Below are positions 1 through 6,747 of a stretch of 16,432 nucleotides of DNA, piece after piece. A program made the position numbers and the translations under genes. Below the pieces are notes generated by a model. The model was given only the letters and a program-made list of their open reading frames with translations. It was not told where the DNA came from and did not search any database. The number at the start of each line of letters is the position of its first letter. Position 1 is the stretch's first letter. Location: the NCBI GenBank assembly GCA_964553375.1, contig CAZKKN010000037.1, positions 1-16,432 on the forward strand, given 5' to 3'. The DNA is from UBA9715 sp964553375. GTDB taxonomy: Bacteria > Actinomycetota > Coriobacteriia > Coriobacteriales > Eggerthellaceae.

Positions 1-55
1 ACCTACGACGCCCTGATTCGTAGTCAGGTCCTCTATCCAGCTGAGGTAAGGGCGC
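1..55 (-). tRNA. tRNA-Arg (anticodon ACG), 3' end cut off by the window edge
   Basis: Read on the minus strand from base 55, the sequence folds as a tRNA. It has a 7-base acceptor strand GCGCCCT, TA, a D arm CCTC-AGCTGGATA-GAGG, an anticodon stem CCTGA/TCAGG with loop CTACGAA, a GCGTC variable loop and the start of the T stem GTAGGT. The anticodon ACG lies at 21..19 and specifies arginine (CGN, normally inosine-modified). The T arm and the 3' acceptor strand lie outside the window, so the gene is partial because of the cut, not because it is broken. Confidence 0.93.
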
Positions 56-72
56 GCATAAACAGCCTGATT

Positions 73-101
73 ATTGAAACATGACCCGGTCGCGCTGTCA
101 A
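73..101 (-). promoter_or_regulatory. Probable promoter of tRNA-Arg
   Basis: On the minus strand a perfect -35 box TTGACA (101..96) is followed after 17 bases by TTCAAT (78..73), four of six matches to the -10 consensus. Transcription would begin near base 66, about ten bases before the mature tRNA 5' end at 55, as expected for a tRNA precursor with a short leader. Confidence 0.5.
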
Positions 102-163
102 CGATAAATCTTGACGAACACGAAGTCTTTACGCTCCAGCGCGGAAAATCCAGGCGTGAACAC

Positions 164-652
164 CTACGCCTTGGCCTTCTTCTTCGCCTGTACACGTAGC
201 TTAGCCGCCTGATCCTCCAAGGCGTCGGCAATCAACAATGAGGGATTGCCCGTGCCCTGAACCATATCAATGAACGTCTGAATGGTAATGGAGTCCAGAT
301 AATCGTCGAGGCTCTCCAAAACGAACTTGTGCGCTTCGTAAACGGAAAGCGAGGCGTCTTTGGTCTTCTTGCGCTTCTTCATCTGCGAGCGTTGGTGCTC
401 AACATCATCGAAAAGACCGATGATCTCGCCAATGCTGATCTGCGAAGGCTTCCGTGCCAGCTCGTAGCCGCCGTTCTTTCCGGGACGCGCCTTCACAATA
501 CCGGCTTTACGCAAATGCAACGCAAGCTGAATCAGATAGTCCCGCGGCACTCCCATTTCCTCGGATATCTCCCTTGACGAGCGAACGCCGTCGCTCAACG
601 CCAGATAGAGAACGGTGCGGATGCCGTAATCGACAGATGCCTTGATCTTCAT
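164..652 (-). CDS. Rrf2-family winged-helix transcriptional regulator without cysteines
   Basis: A 162-residue protein beginning MKIKASVDYG. The N-terminal part (about residues 1-80) has the Rrf2 pattern: a start resembling the MK(x)S..YG(I/L)R family opening, an 'SSREISEEMGVPRDYLIQLALHLRKAGIV' helix-turn-helix, and a 'GKNGGYELARKPSQISIGEII' wing. The C-terminal tail is very basic and alanine-rich. Many Rrf2 proteins (IscR, NsrR) bind an iron-sulfur cluster through three cysteines, but this one has no cysteine at all, so it is more like CymR or the ligand-binding members. The start at 652 is preferred over an in-frame ATG at 676 because GGAGGGTGA lies directly upstream. It is divergent from the lysine-riboswitch transcript. 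Its target is unknown; autoregulation in the intergenic region is only a guess. Confidence 0.85.
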   Translation of the reverse strand: MKIKASVDYGIRTVLYLALSDGVRSSREISEEMGVPRDYLIQLALHLRKAGIVKARPGKNGGYELARKPSQISIGEIIGLFDDVEHQRSQMKKRKKTKDASLSVYEAHKFVLESLDDYLDSITIQTFIDMVQGTGNPSLLIADALEDQAAKLRVQAKKKAKA

Positions 653-676
653 TTCACCCTCCGGTCGAAGCTGCAT

Positions 677-957
677 CTTCGCTGATCGGTCGCTAGATCA
701 ATGACGCAGCGTACACCGATACCCCAACACCGATGCTCCGCTGAGAATCTAACAACAAAAGACGCTATCGCTTACGACACTTACATACGTAGTCCATTAC
801 TTAGTTAGCTATTTAATACCCCCCCCCGTGATTACAAGCGAGAAGTTGAAAACTTAATGTTAAACACGTCTAAAAACAACGTTTCTACAAAAGTTTTATT
901 CGCCTCCGCTCAATAGTAGATATGGCCTGCTAGTCTATATAATCCCCACGAAACTGC
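677..957. other. AT-rich divergent intergenic region
   Basis: This stretch lies between the Rrf2 gene (leftward) and the lysine-riboswitch leader (rightward). It is clearly more AT-rich than the genes around it, carries a run of nine C (819-827) and a short dyad AAGTT-GAA-AACTT (843-855). No credible reading frame is present. It should hold the Rrf2 promoter on the minus strand, but I could not identify convincing boxes for it. Confidence 0.5.
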
Positions 958-963
958 TATAAT
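938..963 (+). promoter_or_regulatory. Extended -10 promoter for the lysine riboswitch transcript
   Basis: TGCTATAAT (955-963 contains TG at 955-956 and the perfect -10 box TATAAT at 958-963) is an extended -10 element. It would start transcription near base 970, right at the 5' edge of the riboswitch aptamer (974). A second perfect TATAAT lies 20 bases upstream at 938-943. No good -35 box is visible for either, which is tolerated with an extended -10. Confidence 0.65.
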
Positions 964-970
964 CCCCAGA

Positions 971-1190
971 AGCATGATAGAGGCGCGATTATCATCAGTA
1001 GCCCGGACCGTGCGGTCGAGACCCGCAAGGGCGAAAGGGAGAATCGCCGAAGGGAGCAGGAAAGTCCGATTCCTTCCCCCTGGGGTACGGGAGAACATCC
1101 CGTGCACTGTCACCAAGGTGGAGAGCTATCATGGCTGCCGCTTCGCGCGAGCCCAGGCAGGCCATGGAAGCTCGGGCCTGCTGTCTTAAG
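971..1190 (+). promoter_or_regulatory. Lysine riboswitch (L-box) with expression platform
   Basis: The aptamer is closed by a perfect P1 stem ATGATAG (974-980) / CTATCAT (1126-1132). Inside it are the conserved L-box segments: GATAGAGGCGCGA (976-988), CAGTA (996-1000), GGGAGAATCGCCGAAG (1037-1052) and ACTGTCACCAAGGTGGAGAG (1106-1125). Downstream, ATGGCTGCC (1131-1139) can pair with GGCAGGCCAT (1156-1165). Alternatively GCAGGCC (1157-1163) pairs with GGCCTGC (1175-1181), followed by TGTCTT. P1 formation on lysine binding would free the second hairpin and turn the gene off. The U-run is weak, so control could be by termination or by blocking the nearby ribosome site. The family assignment is from recognised conserved sequence; the switching model is inference. 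Confidence 0.93.
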
Positions 1191-1200
1191 GAGGAGCGGC

Positions 1201-2805
1201 ATGGAATTCGTAGGGACATTTTGGGCGTTGGTGCCGCCCATCGTAGCCATTGTGCTGGCGCTTATCACCAAAGAAACGTTCAGCTCGCTGTTCGTCGGCA
1301 TTCTAGTCGGCGCGCTACTGCTGGCTCAATTCGACCCCGTCAACACCCTGAACTACCTCATCATGGGCGAGATAGGCGAAGGCGATGACGCCATGGCCGT
1401 AGGTATCATCGCCGCAGTAAGCGACCCGGCGAATGCGGGCATCTTCGTGTTCTTGGTCATGCTGGGCATCATGGTGGCCCTAGTGAACGTGGCAGGCGGC
1501 TCGGCAGCATTCGGCCAGTGGGCGGCCAAACACGTGAAATCGCGGGTAGGCGCCATGCTGGCAACCTTCGCCCTGGGCGTGCTCATCTTCATCGACGACT
1601 ACTTCAACTGCCTCACCGTGGGTGCGGTTATGCGCCCGGTCACCGACGCCGAGAAGGTCTCGCGCGCCAAGCTTTCCTACATCATCGATGCTACAGCCGC
1701 ACCCATATGCATGATCGCCCCCATCTCGTCGTGGGCTGCTGCAGTGAGCTCCACTGCAGCGGATCTGGACACGGGTCTTTCGGGAATCCAGCTGTTCATC
1801 CAAGCTATCCCGTTCAACTTCTATTCGATACTCACCATTGCGTTCGTCATCCTGATCTGCATCATGGGCTTCGACTACGGCCCCATGGCCAAATCCGAGA
1901 TGGAAGCCTACCGCGATGGCCGCAGCGGATCGCTGGGCAACGAGGAGATTGTGGAGAAGAAGCGCGCCAGCCTGTGGGATCTCATCATCCCCATCGTGGT
2001 GCTCATCGTGTGCTGCATCATAGGCATGCTGTATGTGGGCGGTTACTGGGATCCCGAAGCCGACGGATTCGCGGACGTGGCCCTGGCATTCGGCGATACC
2101 ACTGCAGCTATCGGCCTTCCGTGGGGTACCATCGTGGCTTTGGTGTTCACCTTCATCTACCTGCTGATTCGTCGCATCGTGACCTTCAAGGAGGCAACCG
2201 ACAGCTTCGTTGCGGGCTTCCGCGCCATGGTGCCGGCCATGCTGATCCTCACCTTCGCGCTCACCTTGAAGCTACTGACCTCCGCCTTGGGCGCCGACAT
2301 CTTCGTGCATAATGCCCTGGAAGGCTCCGCCGATGCGCTGTACATGCTGTTGCCAGCGATCATCTTCCTGGTCGCGCTGGGCCTGGCATTCGCCACCGGC
2401 ACCAGCTGGGGCACCTTCGGCATCCTCATCCCCATCGTAGTGGCTGTGTTCGACCCCACCTCTCCGCTTCTGACCATTGGCATCTCCGCATGCCTGGCCG
2501 GCGCGGTGTGCGGCGACCACATCTCCCCCATTTCCGACACTACGGTTATGGCTTCAGCCGGTGCCAATGTTAACCACATAGAACACGTGACCACGCAGAT
2601 CCCCTATGCGCTCACGGTGGCGGCGATCTCGTTTGTCTGCTTCATCATCGCTGGCTTCGTGCAGAACGCCATAGCCTGCCTGATCATAGGCCTTGCGCTC
2701 ACGGTGGCAGTGCTCTTCGGGCTGCGCGCCACCATTGGCAAGAAGTCGCTGGAAGATCGCGCCGCTTGGGAGGCCGAGCACGGCCCGGCAAGCGTAGGAG
2801 AATAG
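1201..2805 (+). CDS. NhaC-family transporter under lysine riboswitch control (probable lysine transporter)
   Basis: A 534-residue, very hydrophobic protein with about a dozen membrane segments, of the Na+/H+ antiporter NhaC family within the ion transporter superfamily. Characteristic family stretches are 'LIFIDDYFNCLTVGAVMRPVTD' near residue 130, which holds the acidic pair in the membrane, and 'FATGTSWGTFGILIP' and 'CGDHISPISDTTVMASAGA' in the C-terminal half. The true start is the ATG at 1201, with a strong AAGGAGGAG site eight bases upstream. An in-frame ATG at 1102 lies inside the riboswitch aptamer and is rejected. NhaC-like proteins behind lysine riboswitches have been proposed as lysine carriers, so lysine uptake or exchange is a better guess than plain sodium export. 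The next gene follows after 27 bases and may be co-transcribed. Confidence 0.92.
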   Translation: MEFVGTFWALVPPIVAIVLALITKETFSSLFVGILVGALLLAQFDPVNTLNYLIMGEIGEGDDAMAVGIIAAVSDPANAGIFVFLVMLGIMVALVNVAGGSAAFGQWAAKHVKSRVGAMLATFALGVLIFIDDYFNCLTVGAVMRPVTDAEKVSRAKLSYIIDATAAPICMIAPISSWAAAVSSTAADLDTGLSGIQLFIQAIPFNFYSILTIAFVILICIMGFDYGPMAKSEMEAYRDGRSGSLGNEEIVEKKRASLWDLIIPIVVLIVCCIIGMLYVGGYWDPEADGFADVALAFGDTTAAIGLPWGTIVALVFTFIYLLIRRIVTFKEATDSFVAGFRAMVPAMLILTFALTLKLLTSALGADIFVHNALEGSADALYMLLPAIIFLVALGLAFATGTSWGTFGILIPIVVAVFDPTSPLLTIGISACLAGAVCGDHISPISDTTVMASAGANVNHIEHVTTQIPYALTVAAISFVCFIIAGFVQNAIACLIIGLALTVAVLFGLRATIGKKSLEDRAAWEAEHGPASVGE

Positions 2806-2832
2806 GGAGCATAAGACCAGCGGGCAGCAGAC

Positions 2833-3762
2833 ATGCCGGCCGTTATCACTCACGAGGTATTCGGGCGCGAGCTCTACGGACGCCTTCGTGGCGTCATCGG
2901 CGAGAGCATAAGGGAGCGCGATGCATTCCTGATTGGGAATCAGGGACCCGATGTGCTCTTCTTCAGCGCGCCTGACCCGTCCCTCGCTGCAGCCCGTGGG
3001 CTTGGAAGCGCCCTTCACCAGGCCGACCCGGGAAAGGTGCTTGCAAGTTTCCGCCAGGCTATCGATGGGCTGCCCGAAAACGAGCAGTCCATCGGACGCA
3101 GCTATGTTCTGGGGCTTCTGTGCCACTACGCCGCCGACCGCATATTGCATCCGTTCGTCTATAGCCAGCAGTACGCGCTGGAGGCCGCCGGCGTTTCCGG
3201 CCTGGACTCCCGAGATGGCCACGAGATCCATGCCTTCATCGAAAGCGAGCTTGACGACCTGGTGCTTTTCCGGCGGCTCGGACGCACGATCAGGGATTTC
3301 GCTCCAGCTCGGGAAACGCTGCGCGGCGATCGTGCGGTGCTCGATACCATCTCCCGGCTCTATGCAACCGTCGCCCGCGAGATGTTCGCTCGGTCCATAC
3401 CGGCCGGGACATTCCGCCGCAGCCTGCGCATCTACCGCGCAGCCCTCAGGCTTCTCTACTCCCCCGGCGGCAACAAGCGCCGCTGGCTGGGGAAAATGGA
3501 GCGTCTGGCAAGACGCCATTCCTTCGCACAAGCCATGAGCCATCTGGGCCACCCACGCACCGAATCTGCTTTCGCGAATAGCGAGCGCAACCTGTGGATC
3601 GACCCTTTCACAAACGAGATGCACCGTGAGGATTTCTGGGAGCTCTACGAACGCGCCCAGCAGCAAGCCTCCCAGTGGATAGAGGCCTTCGACCGCTTAA
3701 GCCCGCAAAAGCTTGCCGCCATAACCGACGGCATAGACTTCAACGGCCGGCCCGCAGCATAG
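2833..3762 (+). CDS. Zinc-dependent phospholipase C-like domain protein
   Basis: A 309-residue protein of the bacterial zinc-dependent phospholipase C/S1-P1 nuclease fold. Likely metal ligands are visible: His7 in ITHEVFG, Asp40 in GNQGPD, His98, Asp102 and His106 in CHYAADRILHP, and His130, His133 and Glu137 in HEIHAFIE. The spacing HxxxE at 133-137 matches the last zinc-binding pair of the family. No signal peptide or membrane segment is seen, so unlike the secreted toxins it is probably cytosolic. The substrate is unknown; such proteins are often annotated as hydrolases of unknown function. It lies 27 bases behind the transporter gene. The ribosome site upstream of 2833 is weak (GGGCAGCAGAC), so coupling to the upstream gene is plausible. 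Confidence 0.82.
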   Translation: MPAVITHEVFGRELYGRLRGVIGESIRERDAFLIGNQGPDVLFFSAPDPSLAAARGLGSALHQADPGKVLASFRQAIDGLPENEQSIGRSYVLGLLCHYAADRILHPFVYSQQYALEAAGVSGLDSRDGHEIHAFIESELDDLVLFRRLGRTIRDFAPARETLRGDRAVLDTISRLYATVAREMFARSIPAGTFRRSLRIYRAALRLLYSPGGNKRRWLGKMERLARRHSFAQAMSHLGHPRTESAFANSERNLWIDPFTNEMHREDFWELYERAQQQASQWIEAFDRLSPQKLAAITDGIDFNGRPAA

Positions 3763-3805
3763 AGGTGCCGAAGAGGCGAATCTTACAGGAAAGCGGCTTT
3801 ACAGA

Positions 3806-3829
3806 CGGGCGCACCCGAAGGTGCGCCCG
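3806..3829. terminator. Bidirectional hairpin between convergent genes
   Basis: A perfect 10-bp stem CGGGCGCACC / GGTGCGCCCG with a 4-base loop lies between the ends of the phospholipase-like gene (plus) and the symporter gene (minus). On the minus strand the loop is C(TTCG)G, an exceptionally stable tetraloop. No clean U-run follows on either strand, so it may act with Rho or as a 3'-end stabiliser. Confidence 0.65.
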
Positions 3830-3840
3830 CGTGCATGGTT

Positions 3841-5511
3841 CTAGTTCTCAGGCCGATCGTCAAAGCCCTTGCGGCCCAAAGGCGGCAAGGCGATATCATC
3901 GGCGGCGGCGCCTTCGATGCCAATGCCGCCCGTCTGCACGGAGACAGGCTCCCCTTCGATCGACTTCTCGAAATCGCGGTCCACAGCACCCATGCGGGAA
4001 GGCGGCTGGACATCAAAGGGGACAGCAGGCGTGAAGAGGCTCACCACCGGCACGATGACAAGCGAGAGGATCATCGCCAGCGCACCGGCGTTGATGGGCG
4101 AGGCGATCCACGGCGCACCCATGAAGCCTGCAATCATGTTGCCCGTGGTAAGACCCACGCCCACGACGAAGCTGCACCACACAGCCGCCTTGGAGATGCG
4201 CCCGGAGTACAGCCCCCAAAGGAACGGCCCCAGGAATGCGCCAGCCAAAGCGCCCCAAGAGATGCCCATGAGCTGCGCGATGAACGGCAGACCGCCGTTG
4301 ACCTGAATGATGGCGATGAAAGCAGAAAGGGCGATGAACACCACCAAGAGCGCGCGCATCCAAGAGATCTGCTGCTTCTCGGTCATCTTCTTCACCACAT
4401 TGCCTTTGATGAGGTCCAACGTAAGGGTTGACGAAGATGTGAGCACGAGCGAAGACAGCGTGGACATAGACGCCGAAAGCACCATGACCACCAGAATGCC
4501 CAGTAGGATATCGGGGATATTCGACACCAAAGCCGGCATGATGGAGTCGTACACGATGGCACCCGTGGCGGGGTTGTACTCGATGAACTGCCGCGCCACC
4601 TCGCTGCCTTCCGCCAAACGGCCGAAGCCGCCCAAGAAGTAGCTGCCACCGGCGATGATCAGCGCGAACACAGTTGAGATGATCGCACCCTGCTTGATAG
4701 CCGGCCCGCTTTTGATGGCGTAGAACTTCTGCACCATTTGCGGCAGACCCCACGTGCCCAGCGATGTGAGCACCACCACACCCAGAAGATTGAACAGGTC
4801 CGGACCGAAAAACGACGTGAACGCTCCCTGCATCTGCGAACTTGCATCGGGGATTTGGGACAGCGAGATGATGGCCTGGGAGAACCCGCCGTAGCCATTC
4901 AACACTGCGATGATCACCGCAATGATGCCCACGATCATGACCACGCCTTGTATGAAGTCGTTCATCACCGTGGCCATATAACCGCCCAGCACCACATAGA
5001 TGCAGGTCACAAGCGCCATGAAAATGATCGCGTACTCGTAGGGCACGTTTATCCCGAATGCCACGACCAACAGGCGCGACAGGCCGTTATAGACCGAGGC
5101 GGTGTAAGGGATGAGGAACACGAAGATGATAGCAGCCGCCGCGATGCGCAGAGCCTTGGACGCGTAACGCTTCCCGAAGAACTCCGGCATGGTGGTCGCT
5201 TGCAAGCGCTGGGTCATCTCGCGTGCGCGGGGACCAAGCACCCACCAGGCAAGCAGCGAACCGATCACAGCGTTGCCAATGCCGGCCCAAGTTGCGGCGA
5301 TGCCGTATTTCCACCCGAACTGGCCGGCGTATCCCACGAAGATCACCGCGCTGAAGTAGCTTGTCCCGTAGGCGAACGCCGAAAGCCAAGGCCCCACATT
5401 CCGTCCGCCCAGCACGAATCCATCCACACTGCCCGTTGAGCGCCGCGCATAAATGCCCACGCCGATGGCGATGGCGACGAAGACGCAAAGAATTACTATT
5501 TTCCAGATCAT
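3841..5511 (-). CDS. Sodium:solute symporter (SSS family), possibly for aromatic amino acids
   Basis: A 556-residue membrane protein with about 13 segments. Family marks are GFVLGGRNVGPWLSAFAYG near the N-terminus, 'GGYMATVMNDFIQGVVM' in the middle and 'SASMSTLSSLVLTSSSTLTLDL', which carries the Ser/Thr residues that bind sodium in this family. The C-terminus is a hydrophilic tail of about 50 residues. The start ATG at 5511 (MIWKIV) has GGAAGGAAAAACG upstream. An in-frame ATG at 5583 is rejected because it lies within leader hairpins. The substrate cannot be read from the protein. The leader carries a Tyr/Phe-rich short peptide and a strong terminator, suggesting tyrosine or phenylalanine as substrate. 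That is inference only. Confidence 0.88.
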   Translation of the reverse strand: MIWKIVILCVFVAIAIGVGIYARRSTGSVDGFVLGGRNVGPWLSAFAYGTSYFSAVIFVGYAGQFGWKYGIAATWAGIGNAVIGSLLAWWVLGPRAREMTQRLQATTMPEFFGKRYASKALRIAAAAIIFVFLIPYTASVYNGLSRLLVVAFGINVPYEYAIIFMALVTCIYVVLGGYMATVMNDFIQGVVMIVGIIAVIIAVLNGYGGFSQAIISLSQIPDASSQMQGAFTSFFGPDLFNLLGVVVLTSLGTWGLPQMVQKFYAIKSGPAIKQGAIISTVFALIIAGGSYFLGGFGRLAEGSEVARQFIEYNPATGAIVYDSIMPALVSNIPDILLGILVVMVLSASMSTLSSLVLTSSSTLTLDLIKGNVVKKMTEKQQISWMRALLVVFIALSAFIAIIQVNGGLPFIAQLMGISWGALAGAFLGPFLWGLYSGRISKAAVWCSFVVGVGLTTGNMIAGFMGAPWIASPINAGALAMILSLVIVPVVSLFTPAVPFDVQPPSRMGAVDRDFEKSIEGEPVSVQTGGIGIEGAAADDIALPPLGRKGFDDRPEN

Positions 5512-5545
5512 CGTTTTTCCTTCCTGAAGCAGGCCGCAAAGAACA

Positions 5546-5568
5546 ATGCCGATGGGATTCATCGGCAT
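5546..5568 (-). terminator. Second leader hairpin upstream of the symporter
   Basis: On the minus strand ATGCCGATG and CATCGGCAT form a perfect 9-bp stem with a 5-base loop (5546-5554 with 5560-5568), followed by TGTTCTTT. It lies between the main leader terminator and the symporter ribosome site. It may be a back-up terminator or an mRNA-stabilising hairpin. Confidence 0.5.
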
Positions 5569-5570
5569 AG

Positions 5571-5631
5571 GGAAAAAGCACACGACCTTTCAGCGGGCAC
5601 TAAAAAAGCACCCAGTGAAAACCCGTGTGCT
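5571..5631 (-). terminator. Long intrinsic terminator (attenuator) in the symporter leader
   Basis: On the minus strand AGCACACG (5631-5624) pairs perfectly with CGTGTGCT (5584-5577). Inside it TTTCA pairs with TGAAA (5620-5616 with 5592-5588). Inside that GGGTGCT pairs with AGTGCCC (5613-5607 with 5601-5595, two G-U pairs), leaving a 5-base T loop. The outer stem is followed at once by a T-rich tail (5577-5573). This is a strong Rho-independent terminator whose first two bases are the A and G of the leader peptide's TAG stop codon. It would stop transcription before the symporter gene unless something prevents the outer stem from forming. Confidence 0.85.
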
Positions 5632-5800
5632 AAAAGTATCGATAGAAATAGATTGCGGTATAGGCGTCGTTGCGGCGAGACATGGGCGTTTCTGCCAGAA
5701 GCCCAGCAGCCGCATTCATACACTGCATGGCGAAGACCTCGCTCATGAGCGCTCGTGCGTGCGTTTCGCTTACGCCGTTATGTCCCTGCGCGTATTGCAT
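5630..5800 (-). CDS. Putative leader peptide, Tyr/Phe-rich C-terminus (attenuator ORF)
   Basis: An unbroken 56-codon frame, ATG at 5800 and TAG at 5632-5630. The peptide begins MQYAQGHNGVSETH and ends AYTAIYFYRYF. Four Tyr and two Phe fall in the last eleven codons (5662-5633), directly before a terminator hairpin that begins in the stop codon. This is the layout of amino-acid attenuation leader peptides. No Shine-Dalgarno site precedes 5800, but a promoter predicted just upstream would start transcription on or next to this ATG (leaderless). A shorter 32-codon version starting at 5728 has GAGG eight bases upstream. I know of no homologue; it may instead be a free-standing small protein. It would sense charged tRNA-Tyr or tRNA-Phe and control the downstream symporter. 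Confidence 0.5.
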   Translation of the reverse strand: MQYAQGHNGVSETHARALMSEVFAMQCMNAAAGLLAETPMSRRNDAYTAIYFYRYF

Positions 5801-5807
5801 GGCGCTT

Positions 5808-5835
5808 ACTTTATCACAATAAAGCGATTATGCAA
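5808..5835 (-). promoter_or_regulatory. Promoter of the symporter leader, overlapped by an inverted repeat
   Basis: On the minus strand TTGCAT (5835-5830), a 16-base spacer and TAAAGT (5813-5808) preceded by TGA form an extended -10 type promoter. The start would fall at about 5801-5800, on the A of the leader-peptide ATG. A dyad CTTTAT-CACA-ATAAAG (5809-5824) covers the -10 box and spacer and could be a repressor operator. Confidence 0.5.
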
Positions 5836-6036
5836 GCAGCAGCACTTCAGCGGCAGAATGACCCCGGAGGAGCCTAGAGCGGAGGCCCGAAGCACGATGC
5901 CCGAATGACGCCTGGGATAGGCTGCATCATGTTTATCATCTTCAGCTTCCGCCATGGCCAACACCATCGCCTGCTTTCTCGTGTACATTAATTATCCGAC
6001 AGTTCCTTTGGGGAGGCGTTTTCGGAAGGAGACCGA
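5836..6036. other. Divergent intergenic region between symporter leader and (p)ppGpp synthetase
   Basis: About 200 bases with no supported gene. The right end is AT-rich (GTACATTAATTATC near 5984-5998) and should hold the promoter of the plus-strand synthetase gene, but no convincing pair of boxes could be assigned. No RNA gene was recognised here. Confidence 0.4.
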
Positions 6037-6747
6037 ATGAAGGCGAGCACGAAGGGCTTCGGCCGCGAGAAGGAAATAACCAACCGCGTAGTGGGACACC
6101 TTGCCGGCAGCGAGGAATTCCATGACATGATGCAGCGCAACCTCGCGCCCTACCGACGCTTGATGACCTATTACGAGTGCGCGATGATGGAGGCAGAGAC
6201 GAAGTTCCGCGTGCTGGATGCGGAATACAGCTTGCAGCACGATCGCAATCCCATCGAGTCGATAAAGACGCGCCTGAAAAGCCCCGAGAGCCTGGCGAAG
6301 AAGCTGGCACGGAAGGGCTTCCCCATATCGGTCGAGTCCGTGGAGAAGAACATCTACGACGTGGCGGGCGTACGCGTGGTGTGCACGTTCCCTGACGACC
6401 TCTACACGTTGGCGGATGCGCTGCTCGCCCAAGACGACGTGGAGCTCGTTGAGCGACGCGATTACGTGGCCGACCCAAAGCCCAGCGGATACCGCAGCTT
6501 GCATCTGATCGTGGAGACGCCCATCTTCCTTGAGTCGGAGAAACGCCTGATGAAGGTGGAAGTGCAGCTGCGCACCATTTCCATGAACTTCTGGGCATCG
6601 CTGGAGCATCAGCTGCGCTACAAGAAGAACCTCCCCGATGAGGATGCGCGCGCTGTGGCTGCCGAGCTCGCCGACCTGGCCGAGAGCGCGGCGGACCTGG
6701 ACTCCCGCATGCAAGCGCTCAGGGACTACCTTGATCGCCAGGAATAA
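6037..6747 (+). CDS. Small alarmone synthetase (RelA/SpoT-domain GTP pyrophosphokinase)
   Basis: A 236-residue single-domain protein that would make (p)ppGpp by moving pyrophosphate from ATP to GDP or GTP. The synthetase motifs appear in order: SIKTRLKSPESLAKKL (residues 75-90), DVAGVRVVCTF (108-118), the GYRSLHL G-loop (151-157) and EVQLRT..MNFWASLEH (175-191), which holds the catalytic Glu and the substrate-binding His. There is no HD hydrolase domain and no TGS/ACT regulatory part, so it is a small alarmone synthetase like YjbM/RelQ rather than a long RSH protein. The start is clear: AAGGAG lies six bases before the ATG. It stands alone between two divergent or unrelated transporters, so regulation probably acts on its own promoter. 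Confidence 0.92.
   Translation: MKASTKGFGREKEITNRVVGHLAGSEEFHDMMQRNLAPYRRLMTYYECAMMEAETKFRVLDAEYSLQHDRNPIESIKTRLKSPESLAKKLARKGFPISVESVEKNIYDVAGVRVVCTFPDDLYTLADALLAQDDVELVERRDYVADPKPSGYRSLHLIVETPIFLESEKRLMKVEVQLRTISMNFWASLEHQLRYKKNLPDEDARAVAAELADLAESAADLDSRMQALRDYLDRQE

Noticed and set aside
819..827. Run of nine C as a phase-variation tract
   Set aside because: It is intergenic, far from either start codon and not in a promoter spacer that I can identify, so there is no support for switching.
1102..1200. Upstream in-frame ATG extending the NhaC-family protein by 33 residues
   Set aside because: It falls inside the lysine riboswitch aptamer and expression platform. The ATG at 1201 has a strong ribosome site and begins the hydrophobic family sequence.
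2554..3666. Long open frame (370 codons) on the minus strand antisense to the phospholipase-like gene
   Set aside because: It lies opposite a recognised plus-strand gene with metal-binding motifs, crosses the end of the transporter gene, and its translation resembles no family. Long antisense frames are expected in GC-rich DNA.
5512..5583. Upstream in-frame ATG extending the symporter by 24 residues
   Set aside because: It overlaps the leader terminator and the second hairpin, and a good ribosome site fits the ATG at 5511.
5571..5835. T-box or known metabolite riboswitch in the symporter leader
   Set aside because: No T-box core sequence (GGGTGGNACCGCG) and no recognisable aptamer blocks were found; the leader peptide explains the terminator better.
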